DNA of 18,456 bases, taken from contig CABSMZ010000018.1 of assembly GCA_902478875.1 (NCBI GenBank), forward strand, positions 1 to 18,456, given 5' to 3'. The notes under the pieces are model-generated. The model was not told the origin of the DNA. It worked only from the letters and a program-made list of their open reading frames with translations, and did not search any database. Origin of the DNA: an uncultured Collinsella sp. (GTDB lineage: Bacteria; Actinomycetota; Coriobacteriia; Coriobacteriales; Coriobacteriaceae). Below are positions 7,487 through 14,786 of this stretch, piece by piece; position 1 is the stretch's first letter, and the number at the start of each line of letters is the position of its first letter. The translations under genes were made by a program, and so were the position numbers.

Positions 7487-7510
7487 CTTGCTGGCAAGCT
7501 CGTGCCGGCA

Positions 7511-7582
7511 GCCCCGGCCTTTCCTTTGCCTAGCGCGACCCTCGCGGAGCGCGTGAGCGATAGGGAAAGGAAAGGCCGGGGC
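7511..7582. repeat. Long hairpin with 17-bp perfect arms
   Basis: GCCCCGGCCTTTCCTTT (7511-7527) is perfectly complementary to 7566-7582. Pairing continues inward with CCTAGCGC against GCGATAGG, giving a stem of about 26 bp with two mismatches. It lies 30 bp past the transaldolase stop, between the gene and the relic copy of its end. No T-run follows on either strand, so it is more likely an mRNA-stabilising or repeat structure than a simple terminator. Confidence 0.75.
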
Positions 7583-7612
7583 GAACAGCCCACGGTACAG
7601 TCGGTGTTCGCG

Positions 7613-8317
7613 CTACGGCAGGATATGGAAACCGAGCGCCGCGATATCCTTGGCAAAACCGCGCACGGTATCGAGCGAGACCTCGTACGGGTCGCGACCA
7701 ATGTTCTTGCGCTTGGCCAGGATGCTGTTGGGCACCGTAATGATCTGGCAACCGCAGGCCTCGGCCTGGTAAATGTTGATGAGCTCGCGCGTGGACGCCC
7801 ACAGGACCTCGCAGTTGGGCTTTGCGGCGGCCTTCTTGACCGACTCCGTCATAAACGGAATGGGGTCGACGCCGGTATCGGCGATGCGGCCGGCAAAGAG
7901 CGAGATGATGGACGGCGTCTCGGCGTCGACGGCCTCGACCATCTCATCAACCTGCGTAGGCGTAAAGATGGTGGTGACGTTGACCTTGATGCCGTCGGCC
8001 GAAAGCTTGCGCACCAGCTCGGCGGTGGACTCGCCCTTGGTGGTCACGCACGGAATCTTGACGTAGACGTTCTCGGACCAGGTAGCGATCTCGCGCGCCT
8101 CGACCTCCATGGTCTCGACGTCGTCGGCAAAGACCTCAAACGAGACGGACACATCGGTGATGTGGGCCAGGACCTCCTTGGCAAACGCGCGGTAATCCGT
8201 CACGCCGCCCTTTTTCATAAGGGACGGGTTGGTCGTGAAACCCTGAACGTTGCCGTTCTCGTACATGTCGAGCATGCCCTCGAGGTTTGCACCGTCAGCG
8301 AACACCTTGATTGCCAT
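7613..8317 (-). CDS. Transaldolase-family protein (fructose-6-phosphate aldolase-like)
   Basis: A 234-residue single-domain TIM-barrel aldolase of the short transaldolase type. It carries TTNPS at 28-32 and the Schiff-base lysine Lys87 in VYVKIP (84-89). FEVFADD (60-66), NVTTIFT and SLFAGRIADTGVDP follow the same subfamily pattern. These enzymes cleave or form sugar phosphates such as fructose 6-phosphate or sedoheptulose 7-phosphate; which activity applies here is not readable from sequence. I chose the ATG at 8317, preceded by AAAGGAA, giving MAIKVFADGANLEGM; an in-frame start at 8341 would add eight unsupported residues. The C-terminus GFHILP is repeated in a relic 130 bp downstream. The HAD phosphatase gene lies upstream in the same direction, 193 bp away, so co-transcription is uncertain. 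Confidence 0.92.
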   Translation of the reverse strand: MAIKVFADGANLEGMLDMYENGNVQGFTTNPSLMKKGGVTDYRAFAKEVLAHITDVSVSFEVFADDVETMEVEAREIATWSENVYVKIPCVTTKGESTAELVRKLSADGIKVNVTTIFTPTQVDEMVEAVDAETPSIISLFAGRIADTGVDPIPFMTESVKKAAAKPNCEVLWASTRELINIYQAEACGCQIITVPNSILAKRKNIGRDPYEVSLDTVRGFAKDIAALGFHILP

Positions 8318-8510
8318 CTGCCTGATTCCTTTCGCTTGCACATGGGCGTTAAACTGCTAAACACTTTACCTACGTTTATCAAGGCGTGAGCTGCGGTTTT
8401 TTATCTTCTCGGCGAACGGTATAAACACCTCAGTGTTTGGATTGATAAATCGATTGAGCATGCAAAAGCAAAGAGTCGCAGTTTGGGCAAACGTCAGAAC
8501 GCGGGATTCA

Positions 8511-9338
8511 TTAGATGAGGCCGAAATGCTGCATCGCTGTGACGGTGCCGTCGTGTGCGACATCGTCGGTCACGTAGTCGGCGACCGCCTTGACCTCAGG
8601 CATGGCGTTGCCCATGGCGACAGCCGTCTCGACCGCAGCGAGCATGCCCAGGTCGTTACCCGAATCGCCGAAGCCAAAGGTGCGCGCGTTGCCGGTGCGA
8701 CCCAGGTATTCCAGCGCTCGCGCCACGCCCACACCCTTGTCAATGCCCTTGGGGCTCAGCTCGCGATTCTGGCCACCGGTGTTGCACAGCTCAAACTCGC
8801 AATCGATAAAGCCGTCATCATTGGCTACGCGAGCCAAACTGGGCACATTGAGGCATACCTTGCCCACGCGCAGACTGCCGTGGACGCGCATCTCCTCGGC
8901 GCTGTGCACCACAGAAGTGCCGATCAGAGACGACTGCTCAACACCCGCGGGTTCCAGGGCAAAAGTAGCCACGTTGGTCTCGAAAAAGGCCTCAATCCCT
9001 GCCGCTGCCATACGGCGCGCAAGCTCCTCGATAACGTCCTCGTTAAAGCAGTCCTCATGCACCACGCGACCCTCGACCTCGAGCGTGGCGCCCGCCATGG
9101 CAACGACACCCGCAGGCTCCAAAGCACGCAGGCCATCGGCAATCAGCCACAAGGGACGACCCGTGCAGATAAACGCCTTGTGCCCTGCGTCGCGCAGACG
9201 ATGAAACGCCTCGATCACCGCCTGCGAGGGGCGAACCGCCGAAAAGTCCTTGTCGGTCATGTTGTCGGGATCGAACGACGTCAGCGTGCCGTCCACGTCA
9301 AAAAAGAGCACGGCAGAATCGGGGCACGCATCAATCAT
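8511..9338 (-). CDS. Cof-type HAD-IIB family phosphatase
   Basis: A 275-residue HAD hydrolase with a type IIB cap. Motif I is DVDGT at 14-18, giving nucleophile Asp14 and acid/base Asp16. Motif II is Thr59 in ICTGR. The conserved Lys197 lies in SPKGIDKG, and motif III/IV is GFGDSGND at 222-229. Residues about 85-190 form the cap. Members dephosphorylate sugar phosphates, flavin or cofactor intermediates; the substrate cannot be named. The ATG at 9338 has AAAGGAA upstream; a start at 9374 would add 12 residues without a ribosome site. It is divergent from the rRNA methyltransferase gene across only 75 bp. The next leftward gene is a sugar-phosphate aldolase, which fits a sugar-phosphate role but does not prove it. 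Confidence 0.93.
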   Translation of the reverse strand: MIDACPDSAVLFFDVDGTLTSFDPDNMTDKDFSAVRPSQAVIEAFHRLRDAGHKAFICTGRPLWLIADGLRALEPAGVVAMAGATLEVEGRVVHEDCFNEDVIEELARRMAAAGIEAFFETNVATFALEPAGVEQSSLIGTSVVHSAEEMRVHGSLRVGKVCLNVPSLARVANDDGFIDCEFELCNTGGQNRELSPKGIDKGVGVARALEYLGRTGNARTFGFGDSGNDLGMLAAVETAVAMGNAMPEVKAVADYVTDDVAHDGTVTAMQHFGLI

Positions 9339-9380
9339 ATGGGTTCCTTTCGAGGATAAGGGCAAACGAAGCATCCATCA

Positions 9381-9386
9381 TATAAT
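9381..9386 (+). promoter_or_regulatory. Consensus -10 box upstream of the rRNA methyltransferase
   Basis: TATAAT is a perfect -10 element 27 bases before the ATG at 9414, leaving a short leader containing the ribosome site AGAGAGG (9401-9407). No good -35 box is seen at the usual distance. The 75-bp divergent gap must also hold the promoter of the HAD gene. Confidence 0.45.
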
Positions 9387-9413
9387 GGAGCGACGCAACC
9401 AGAGAGGTCACCC

Positions 9414-11981
9414 ATGGAATTTTACGCAAGCTGCCCCGAGGGCTTTGAGTCCGCACTCGCCGATGAGCTTAAACGCCTCGGGCTTTCGCATGTTCGCCGG
9501 CTGAAGGGCCGCGCTACATTTGAGGGCGAGCTCGAGCAAGGCTACCGAGCATGCCTGTGGTCGCGCCTGGCGAGCCGCGTGTTCGTGGTGCTCGGGCGCT
9601 TTGAGGCGCAGGATGCCGATGAACTGTACGATAGCGTTTACGACATCGCCTGGGAGAGCATCGTCCGCCCCGGCGCCACCATCGCCATCACCGCCCGCGG
9701 CGTGACCGAGCAGCTGCGCAACACGCGCTTCTCGGCCCTGCGCGCCAAGGACGCGCTGTGTGACCGCCTAGCCGAGACCACGGGCCGTCGCGCCGACGTC
9801 GATGCCGCCGACCCCGACGTTCACCTGCTGCTTTCGCTGCGTCAGCGTCGCGCGAGCATAAGCCTGGACCTTTCGGGCGACCCGCTGTTCAAACGCCTGC
9901 CGCCTGCCGCGACCCGCGCCGGCGATGGTACGCACGTGCTGCGCCCCGACTACGCCGCCCTGGTGCTGGCGCAGGTCGGCTGGACCGCACTGTGCGAGCG
10001 CGAGCTGACGGCCGACGATTACGAGAACGAGGCTCTGCCCACGCTGATCGACGCCTCGTGCGCCGGCGGCGGCCTGCTGCTGGAGGCCGTGAATATCCTG
10101 ACTGACCGCGCCCCGGGCGCCGCACGCGAGCGCTGGGGCTTTGAGGGCTGGCAGCTGCACGACGCCGCCCTGTGGAAGCAGCTGCTTGCCGAGGCGCGCT
10201 CGCGCGAGGCGGCAGCGCGCGAGCGCCAGGCGCGCATCGTGGCCGCAGACATCGACCCCGCCGCCCGCAAGACTGCCGAGCGCATGGTCAAGAGCGCTGG
10301 CCACAAGCGCTTTGTCGACTTTTGCGCCGCCAAGTCCGCCACCGTACTGGACCACGCGGGCGCCGTCGCCGGTGCCGCCGTGGTCGCGGATACGACCGAG
10401 ACACCGCTTTCGCTCATGCACGACGCCATGACGCTGGTCGGTGAGCTGCGCCGCGCGCCCGAGCTTGCCGCGGCACCGGTCGCCGCGCTCACCCGCGACG
10501 GATTGCTGGCCCGCGCGCTCCACGCCGAGCCCGAGCGCTCGATTGCCGTCATGCCCAACAACGAGGAAGCAGCTATTGAGGTCTGGCCTTCGCTCGACCA
10601 TGCCGCCGCAACGTTTGAGGCTGCGACCAGCGCGGATACCGAGGCCGAGGTTACGGATGCCAACGAAACCAACGATGAAGCCGCCGCTTCCACCATGCCC
10701 GAACCTGCTGCCACGCTCGACCTGGGCGACGGCAAGCCGCTGCCCGTGCTCATCCCCGAGTCGGAGCAGTTCGCCAACCGCCTGCGCAAGAATGCCCGTC
10801 TGCGCCGCAAGTGGGCCAAGCGCGAGGGCGTGAGCTGCTATCGCGTCTACGATGCCGACCTGCCCGACTACTCCGCTGCCATCGACCTGTACGAGGGTTG
10901 CCCGCAGACGCCGGGCCGCTGGCTCGTCATCGCCGAATACGCCGCGCCCAAGACCATCGACCCCGCGCTGGCCCAGGCCCGCATGCTCGACATCTTGGCC
11001 ATCGCGCCGCGCATCCTTGATGTTCCGGCCGAGCATGTGCACGCCAAGGCCCGCATGCGTTCGCGCGGCGGCTCGCAGTACGGCAAGCAGGGCGCCGGCA
11101 AGGGCGGATCGGGCGAGCGCGCCAACATCGCGCGCCGGCGTCTGCCGCTCATCGAAGAAGGCGGGCTCACCTTTGCCGTCAACTTTGACGACTACCTGGA
11201 TGTGGGCATCTTCCTGGATCACCGCGTCACCCGCAACCTGGTGCGCGAACACGCCAAACAGGCACGCCGCTTCCTCAATCTGTTCGCCTATACCGGCACC
11301 GCCACCTGCTATGCGGCCGACGGCGGCGTCGAGGAAACCGTGACAGTCGACCTTTCCAACACCTACCTGGACTGGGCCGAGCGCAATATGCGCCAGAACG
11401 GCTTTGTTGGTCCGCAGCATCATTTTGTGCGCGACGACGTGCTCGCCTGGATTCGCGACCAGCGCCAGACGCGCAACCGCTGGGACTTGATCTTTGTCGA
11501 CCCGCCCACGTTCTCGAACTCGTCCAAGATGGGCCGCCGCACCTGGGATGTCCAGCGCGACCATGTTGAGCTTTTGGCCGGCGTATCTCGCCTGCTTGCA
11601 CAGGGCGGACATGCCATCTTTAGCTGCAACCTGCGCGGCTTCCGCCCCGAAACGCGCAAGCTCGCGCGCGCGGGCGTCGTGCTGGAGGACATTACGGCAC
11701 AGACCATCCCCGAGGACTTCGCGCGCAACCAGAAGGTGCACCACTGCTATATCGTGCGCCGACTGCCCATCGAGGACGCCATGGCCGAGGTCGGCTTTAG
11801 CGCCGAGGAGATTGCCGAGCGAACCGAGGAGCTGCGCAACCCCGAGGCGCGCAAGCCTCGCGCGGCAGTACCCGCGCACGCGCAGGCCGGAGACCGAGGG
11901 CCGCGCGGCGACGGCAAACCCTCCCCCGCCGGCAAGCCCAAAAAGAAGAAGTTCTACGCCAGCAAACCCAGGGGCAAATAA
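9414..11981 (+). CDS. rlmKL: RlmKL-like 23S rRNA methyltransferase fusion with degenerate RlmL half
   Basis: An 855-residue protein built like E. coli RlmKL (702 residues), which methylates G2445 with its N-terminal half and G2069 with its C-terminal half. It has a ferredoxin-like/THUMP region (about 1-155), an N-terminal Rossmann methyltransferase (about 165-390), a low-complexity Ala/Glu/Thr-rich linker (about 393-435), and a C-terminal RlmK methyltransferase (about 450-790). The tail after 800 is unusual and ends in the lysine-rich KPKKKKFYASKPRGK. The RlmK half is intact: LNLFAYTGTATCYAA at 621-635 and VDPPTFSNSSKM at 695-706. The RlmL half keeps a modified SAM loop, DASCAGGG at 213-220, and AADID at 278-281, but where NPPY is expected it reads AVVADTTET at 322-330. 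It may therefore only bind or position RNA. Symbol given by architecture; the N-terminal activity is doubtful. Confidence 0.88.
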   Translation: MEFYASCPEGFESALADELKRLGLSHVRRLKGRATFEGELEQGYRACLWSRLASRVFVVLGRFEAQDADELYDSVYDIAWESIVRPGATIAITARGVTEQLRNTRFSALRAKDALCDRLAETTGRRADVDAADPDVHLLLSLRQRRASISLDLSGDPLFKRLPPAATRAGDGTHVLRPDYAALVLAQVGWTALCERELTADDYENEALPTLIDASCAGGGLLLEAVNILTDRAPGAARERWGFEGWQLHDAALWKQLLAEARSREAAARERQARIVAADIDPAARKTAERMVKSAGHKRFVDFCAAKSATVLDHAGAVAGAAVVADTTETPLSLMHDAMTLVGELRRAPELAAAPVAALTRDGLLARALHAEPERSIAVMPNNEEAAIEVWPSLDHAAATFEAATSADTEAEVTDANETNDEAAASTMPEPAATLDLGDGKPLPVLIPESEQFANRLRKNARLRRKWAKREGVSCYRVYDADLPDYSAAIDLYEGCPQTPGRWLVIAEYAAPKTIDPALAQARMLDILAIAPRILDVPAEHVHAKARMRSRGGSQYGKQGAGKGGSGERANIARRRLPLIEEGGLTFAVNFDDYLDVGIFLDHRVTRNLVREHAKQARRFLNLFAYTGTATCYAADGGVEETVTVDLSNTYLDWAERNMRQNGFVGPQHHFVRDDVLAWIRDQRQTRNRWDLIFVDPPTFSNSSKMGRRTWDVQRDHVELLAGVSRLLAQGGHAIFSCNLRGFRPETRKLARAGVVLEDITAQTIPEDFARNQKVHHCYIVRRLPIEDAMAEVGFSAEEIAERTEELRNPEARKPRAAVPAHAQAGDRGPRGDGKPSPAGKPKKKKFYASKPRGK

Positions 11982-11985
11982 ACAA

Positions 11986-12052
11986 AGTTGCGGTGGAATA
12001 TGGACTGTTTGGCCGCCAAATAGGCCACTTCCGTCCGTATTTCACCGCAACT
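11986..12052 (+). repeat. 20-bp palindrome between convergent genes, fully paired in the + transcript
   Basis: Bases 11986-12005 and 12033-12052 match as inverted repeats at 18 of 20 positions. Both mismatches become G-U pairs in the plus-strand RNA but A-C clashes in the minus-strand RNA. The 27-base loop contains a second hairpin, TTTGG-CCG-CCAAA. It begins 5 bases after the rlmKL stop codon and lies 24 bp from the kdpE stop. It is probably a 3'-end structure for rlmKL, though no T-run follows. Confidence 0.7.
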
Positions 12053-12076
12053 CATATTGGGATGGTGGTTGGCGAT

Positions 12077-12790
12077 CTAGCCTTGGGTGACCAGGCGGTA
12101 ACCGATGCCCACGTGCGTCTGGATATAGCGCGGATGCGCGGGGTCGGACTCGATCTTCTTGCGCAGCGTGCCCATAAAGACGCGCAGGCTCGCCAGGTCG
12201 CTCTTAGTTGCCGTGCCCCAAATCTCGTGCAGGATAAACTGGTGCGTTAGTACCTTGTCGGCGTTATGTGCCAGCAGGCACAAGAGCTTGTACTCAATCG
12301 GCGTCAGATGCAGCTCCTCGCCATCCATCGTGGCAATGCCGGCATCAAAGTCGATATGCAGCTCACCGGCATCGAACGTGCCCTCGGAGGCAACGCCGCC
12401 CGATTGCGCATACGAAAGGCGCCTGAGCGTCGTGCGAATGCGCGCGAGCAGCTCCTCGACCGAAAACGGCTTGGTCAGGTAGTCGTCGGCGCCGGCATCG
12501 AGTGCGCGAATCTTGTCCGCATCCTCGCTACGCGCCGATACCACGATAATCGGCATGCCCGACCATGCGCGCACCGACTCCACCACCTTGACGCCGTCCA
12601 TATCGGGCAGACCCAGGTCGAGCAGCACAATGCTCGGTGCCTGCGATGAGGCGGCAGCGATGGCGGCATGGGCGGTCTCCACGGCCATATGACGCAAGCC
12701 GTGCGCCTCGAGCGCGGCAACAATAAGATTGCGGACAGCGGGGTCGTCCTCAACGACCAAGATGAGCGGTTTTACGGCAGAGTTCGGCAC
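12077..12790 (-). CDS. kdpE: KdpE-like OmpR-family response regulator
   Basis: A 237-residue two-component regulator. The receiver domain (about 8-122) has the acidic pair Asp15-Asp16, phospho-acceptor Asp58 in LLDLGLPDMDG, Ser85 and Lys107 in LTKPF. The C-terminal OmpR winged helix (about 140-237) includes HLTPIEYKLLCLLAHN and the closing THVGIGYRLV. The GTG start at 12790 is supported by AAGGAG, which overlaps the kinase stop codon; the gap between the two genes is 4 bp, so they are translated together. KdpE proteins bind DNA when phosphorylated by KdpD and activate potassium-uptake genes. Here the nearby potassium transporter is kup, not kdpFABC, so the target is an inference. Read-through to a farther upstream start is unlikely because it would overlap the kinase gene. 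Confidence 0.92.
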   Translation of the reverse strand: MPNSAVKPLILVVEDDPAVRNLIVAALEAHGLRHMAVETAHAAIAAASSQAPSIVLLDLGLPDMDGVKVVESVRAWSGMPIIVVSARSEDADKIRALDAGADDYLTKPFSVEELLARIRTTLRRLSYAQSGGVASEGTFDAGELHIDFDAGIATMDGEELHLTPIEYKLLCLLAHNADKVLTHQFILHEIWGTATKSDLASLRVFMGTLRKKIESDPAHPRYIQTHVGIGYRLVTQG

Positions 12791-12794
12791 AGCG

Positions 12795-14420
12795 CTACTC
12801 CTTATCAAACGAAACGTCGGCGACGGGAAGCTCAATCGTAAAGACCGAGCCGTGCGGGTCCGCCGCGGCAACCTCTATGCTACCGCCATGCGCCAGCGCA
12901 ATGGAGCGGCAGAGCGAAAGCCCCAGGCCCACACTACGGTGGCTGTCGGCCAGGCCATGGTTGGCGGTATAGAACGACTCGAAGATGCGCTCGCGATCCT
13001 CGGGTGCGATGCCTGGACCATCATCGGCCACCGAGCACGCCACGCGTCCATCGTCGACGCTAATCGAAATCATGATATGCGAGCCTGCGGGCGTATAGGT
13101 GATGGCGTTGTTCACCAGATTGACCACCAGCTGCACCATCAGGCGCGCATCGACGTTGACGAGCGCCGGCTCATCGCACGCCACCACCTTAAGGTCGTGC
13201 TCGCGCACGGCAGGGTTCACGTGGCGCAGCGCCTCCTCCACGATATCGTCCATGAGCTCGAGCGTGGTCGACAGGCGCATACCGCCGCCCTCGAGCTTGG
13301 TGATGGCGAGCAGGTTCTCGACGGTGGCGTTGAGCCATTGCGCATCCGAGCGAATGGACAAGAGCAGGCCGCGGCGCGTTTGGGCGTCGAGCACGGCGGT
13401 GCCGGTCGAGCCCTGGTCGAGCAGCACATCGGCATTACCCGAAATACTGGTGAGCGGCGTGCGCAGGTCGTGCGAGATGGAGCGCAGCAGGTTGGCGCGC
13501 AGCTGCTCATTTTTGGCAAGCACCGCCGCCTCCTCGCGGGCCTCCATGGCGCGGGCGCGATCGAGCGCCAGCTCGCCTTCGCTCACGATAGCATCGGCAA
13601 GTGTCCGCTCCTCGTGCGTCAGCACGTCGGGCTCGGCAACGATAGCCAGCACGCCCACCACCGAGGCGGGGTCGCCCGAGCGCGCGAAGCCGTCGCCTGT
13701 GCGAACCGTCAGGTAGATGCCATAAAACGCCGAGCCGCCGAACGTAGCATCGAGCGGCGTTCCCACATAGGCGGACGCCGAGAGCCGCGGTGGCATCTGC
13801 GGCGCCAGCTCGTGCACCGGCGCGGCATCGCCCACGGCCGTGTATGTCGCACGCGGCAGCAGGTCATCGCCCTCGGCGTCGGCGCTGTACCACACGACCG
13901 GACAGCCCGAAAGACGCGCCAGCTGCGTGGCCATGGCGTGAACGATCTGCTGCTCGTCGGCGCAGCGCTGCAACATGCGATTGGTCTCGAGCACCATATG
14001 CGTGCGGCGGTCGCTGGCGGCAGCCTGTGCCAAGGCGCGGCGCAGGGCCAACGCAATCGAGCTCGACACAAGCGAGACCACGAACATGATGAAGAACATG
14101 CCGGGATAGCCGCGGTCGATAAGCGACAGCGAGTAGCGCGGGTCGACAAACAAGAAGTTGTAGAGCGCCACGGCGGCAGCCGAGCTCAGCAAGCAATACA
14201 GGCGACTCCAGGTAAAGAATGCGCACAGCTGAACGGCGAACACATAGACGATCATGATGCTCGGCGCGAGACCCGGATGGTCGAGCAGCGCGCCCACAAT
14301 CGTCGCCGCGACCAGCAGCCCCACCGACACGCAGATATCGTACAGGGGGCCGCGACGCGTCATCGTAGTGCGCCGCCACCAAAAGTTCTCGGCAATATCA
14401 CCGTCCGCACGGACGTCCAT
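12795..14420 (-). CDS. kdpD: KdpD-like sensor histidine kinase lacking the N-terminal KdpD domain
   Basis: A 541-residue membrane sensor kinase matching only the C-terminal part of KdpD (about 895 residues in E. coli). Four transmembrane segments at about 27-47, 52-70, 74-92 and 108-128 form the DUF4118 domain, including YNFLFVDPRYSL at 87-98. A GAF-like region spans about 140-290. The kinase core has His317 in SISHDLRTPL, N-box NLVNNAITYTP at 434-444, DDGPGI at 466-471 and GLGLSL at 498-503. The cytoplasmic KdpD and Usp domains that precede DUF4118 in E. coli are absent, with no room upstream, since a hairpin and another gene precede the start. The ATG at 14420 has a GA-rich sequence before it; an ATG at 14363 is possible. 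It pairs with the adjacent regulator, and autophosphorylation and phosphotransfer are expected. Confidence 0.88.
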   Translation of the reverse strand: MDVRADGDIAENFWWRRTTMTRRGPLYDICVSVGLLVAATIVGALLDHPGLAPSIMIVYVFAVQLCAFFTWSRLYCLLSSAAAVALYNFLFVDPRYSLSLIDRGYPGMFFIMFVVSLVSSSIALALRRALAQAAASDRRTHMVLETNRMLQRCADEQQIVHAMATQLARLSGCPVVWYSADAEGDDLLPRATYTAVGDAAPVHELAPQMPPRLSASAYVGTPLDATFGGSAFYGIYLTVRTGDGFARSGDPASVVGVLAIVAEPDVLTHEERTLADAIVSEGELALDRARAMEAREEAAVLAKNEQLRANLLRSISHDLRTPLTSISGNADVLLDQGSTGTAVLDAQTRRGLLLSIRSDAQWLNATVENLLAITKLEGGGMRLSTTLELMDDIVEEALRHVNPAVREHDLKVVACDEPALVNVDARLMVQLVVNLVNNAITYTPAGSHIMISISVDDGRVACSVADDGPGIAPEDRERIFESFYTANHGLADSHRSVGLGLSLCRSIALAHGGSIEVAAADPHGSVFTIELPVADVSFDKE

Positions 14421-14438
14421 CAGCGCCCCGCCCCTCTC

Positions 14439-14486
14439 TCAAAAACAAAAACCACCACAAAGGGACAGGCACCTTTGTGGTGGTTT
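14439..14486 (-). terminator. Hairpin with T-run between the small membrane protein and kdpD (ACAAAGGGAC family, copy 2)
   Basis: AAACCACCACAAAGG (14449-14463) pairs perfectly with 14472-14486 over 15 bp with an 8-base loop. On the minus strand the stem runs directly into TTTTTGTTTTTG. It therefore looks like a terminator for leftward transcription from kup and the small gene. It ends only about 20 bp before the kdpD start codon, leaving no room for a separate kdpD promoter downstream of it. A second copy of the right arm, TTGTGGTGGTT (14490-14500), follows 15 bp later as a short tandem repeat. Confidence 0.78.
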
Positions 14487-14531
14487 CCCTTGTGGTGGTT
14501 CCAAGTGTATAGCCTTTGCAACCTGCGGTCG

Positions 14532-14726
14532 CTAGACAAACAGCACGTGCGCGAGCAGGGCACACACGCACACCGCTCCAAATACCAGTGCCACGATCGA
14601 AATTACGCGATCGGCCATATCCATGTTGGCACGATTCGTAAAGAACCGATCTTCGGCGGCGTCGACGCGCGCCTCACGCACCATTTCGACCACCGCCTCA
14701 CGGCCATCGAGCGCCTTTGTATCCAT
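14532..14726 (-). CDS. Small tail-anchored membrane protein between kup and kdpD
   Basis: A 64-residue protein that I do not recognise. The first 40 residues are charged and hydrophilic (about 1-40, with Asp, Glu, Arg and Lys throughout). The last 24 (41-64) are one continuous hydrophobic segment, VISIVALVFGAVCVCALL and onward, so the C-terminus is probably in the membrane and the N-terminus in the cytoplasm. I chose the ATG at 14726 because GGGGAGGT precedes it; an ATG at 14756 would add 10 residues. It lies 60 bp after the kup stop in the same direction and before a terminator, so it is probably co-transcribed with kup. An accessory or regulatory role for Kup or the sensor kinase is conceivable but unsupported beyond position. 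Confidence 0.7.
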   Translation of the reverse strand: MDTKALDGREAVVEMVREARVDAAEDRFFTNRANMDMADRVISIVALVFGAVCVCALLAHVLFV

Positions 14727-14786
14727 GTTTACCTCCCCGGCCTCATGCTTATCCATCAAAAACCAACTCCGTGTAGCCGCCGACGT

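Noticed and set aside
7458..7630. 17-bp direct repeats read as a simple target-site duplication
   Set aside because: Similarity continues past the 17 bases with codon-like substitutions, and no transposon ends coincide with the repeats, so a duplicated gene end explains it better.
8423..8438. AAACAC-CTCA-GTGTTT hairpin between the HAD and transaldolase genes
   Set aside because: Only 6 bp, AT-rich and without a T-run; too weak to call a terminator, although an operator cannot be excluded.
9768..11879. 703-codon open frame opposite the rRNA methyltransferase
   Set aside because: Lies entirely within rlmKL and lacks any domain; the plus-strand gene is well supported.
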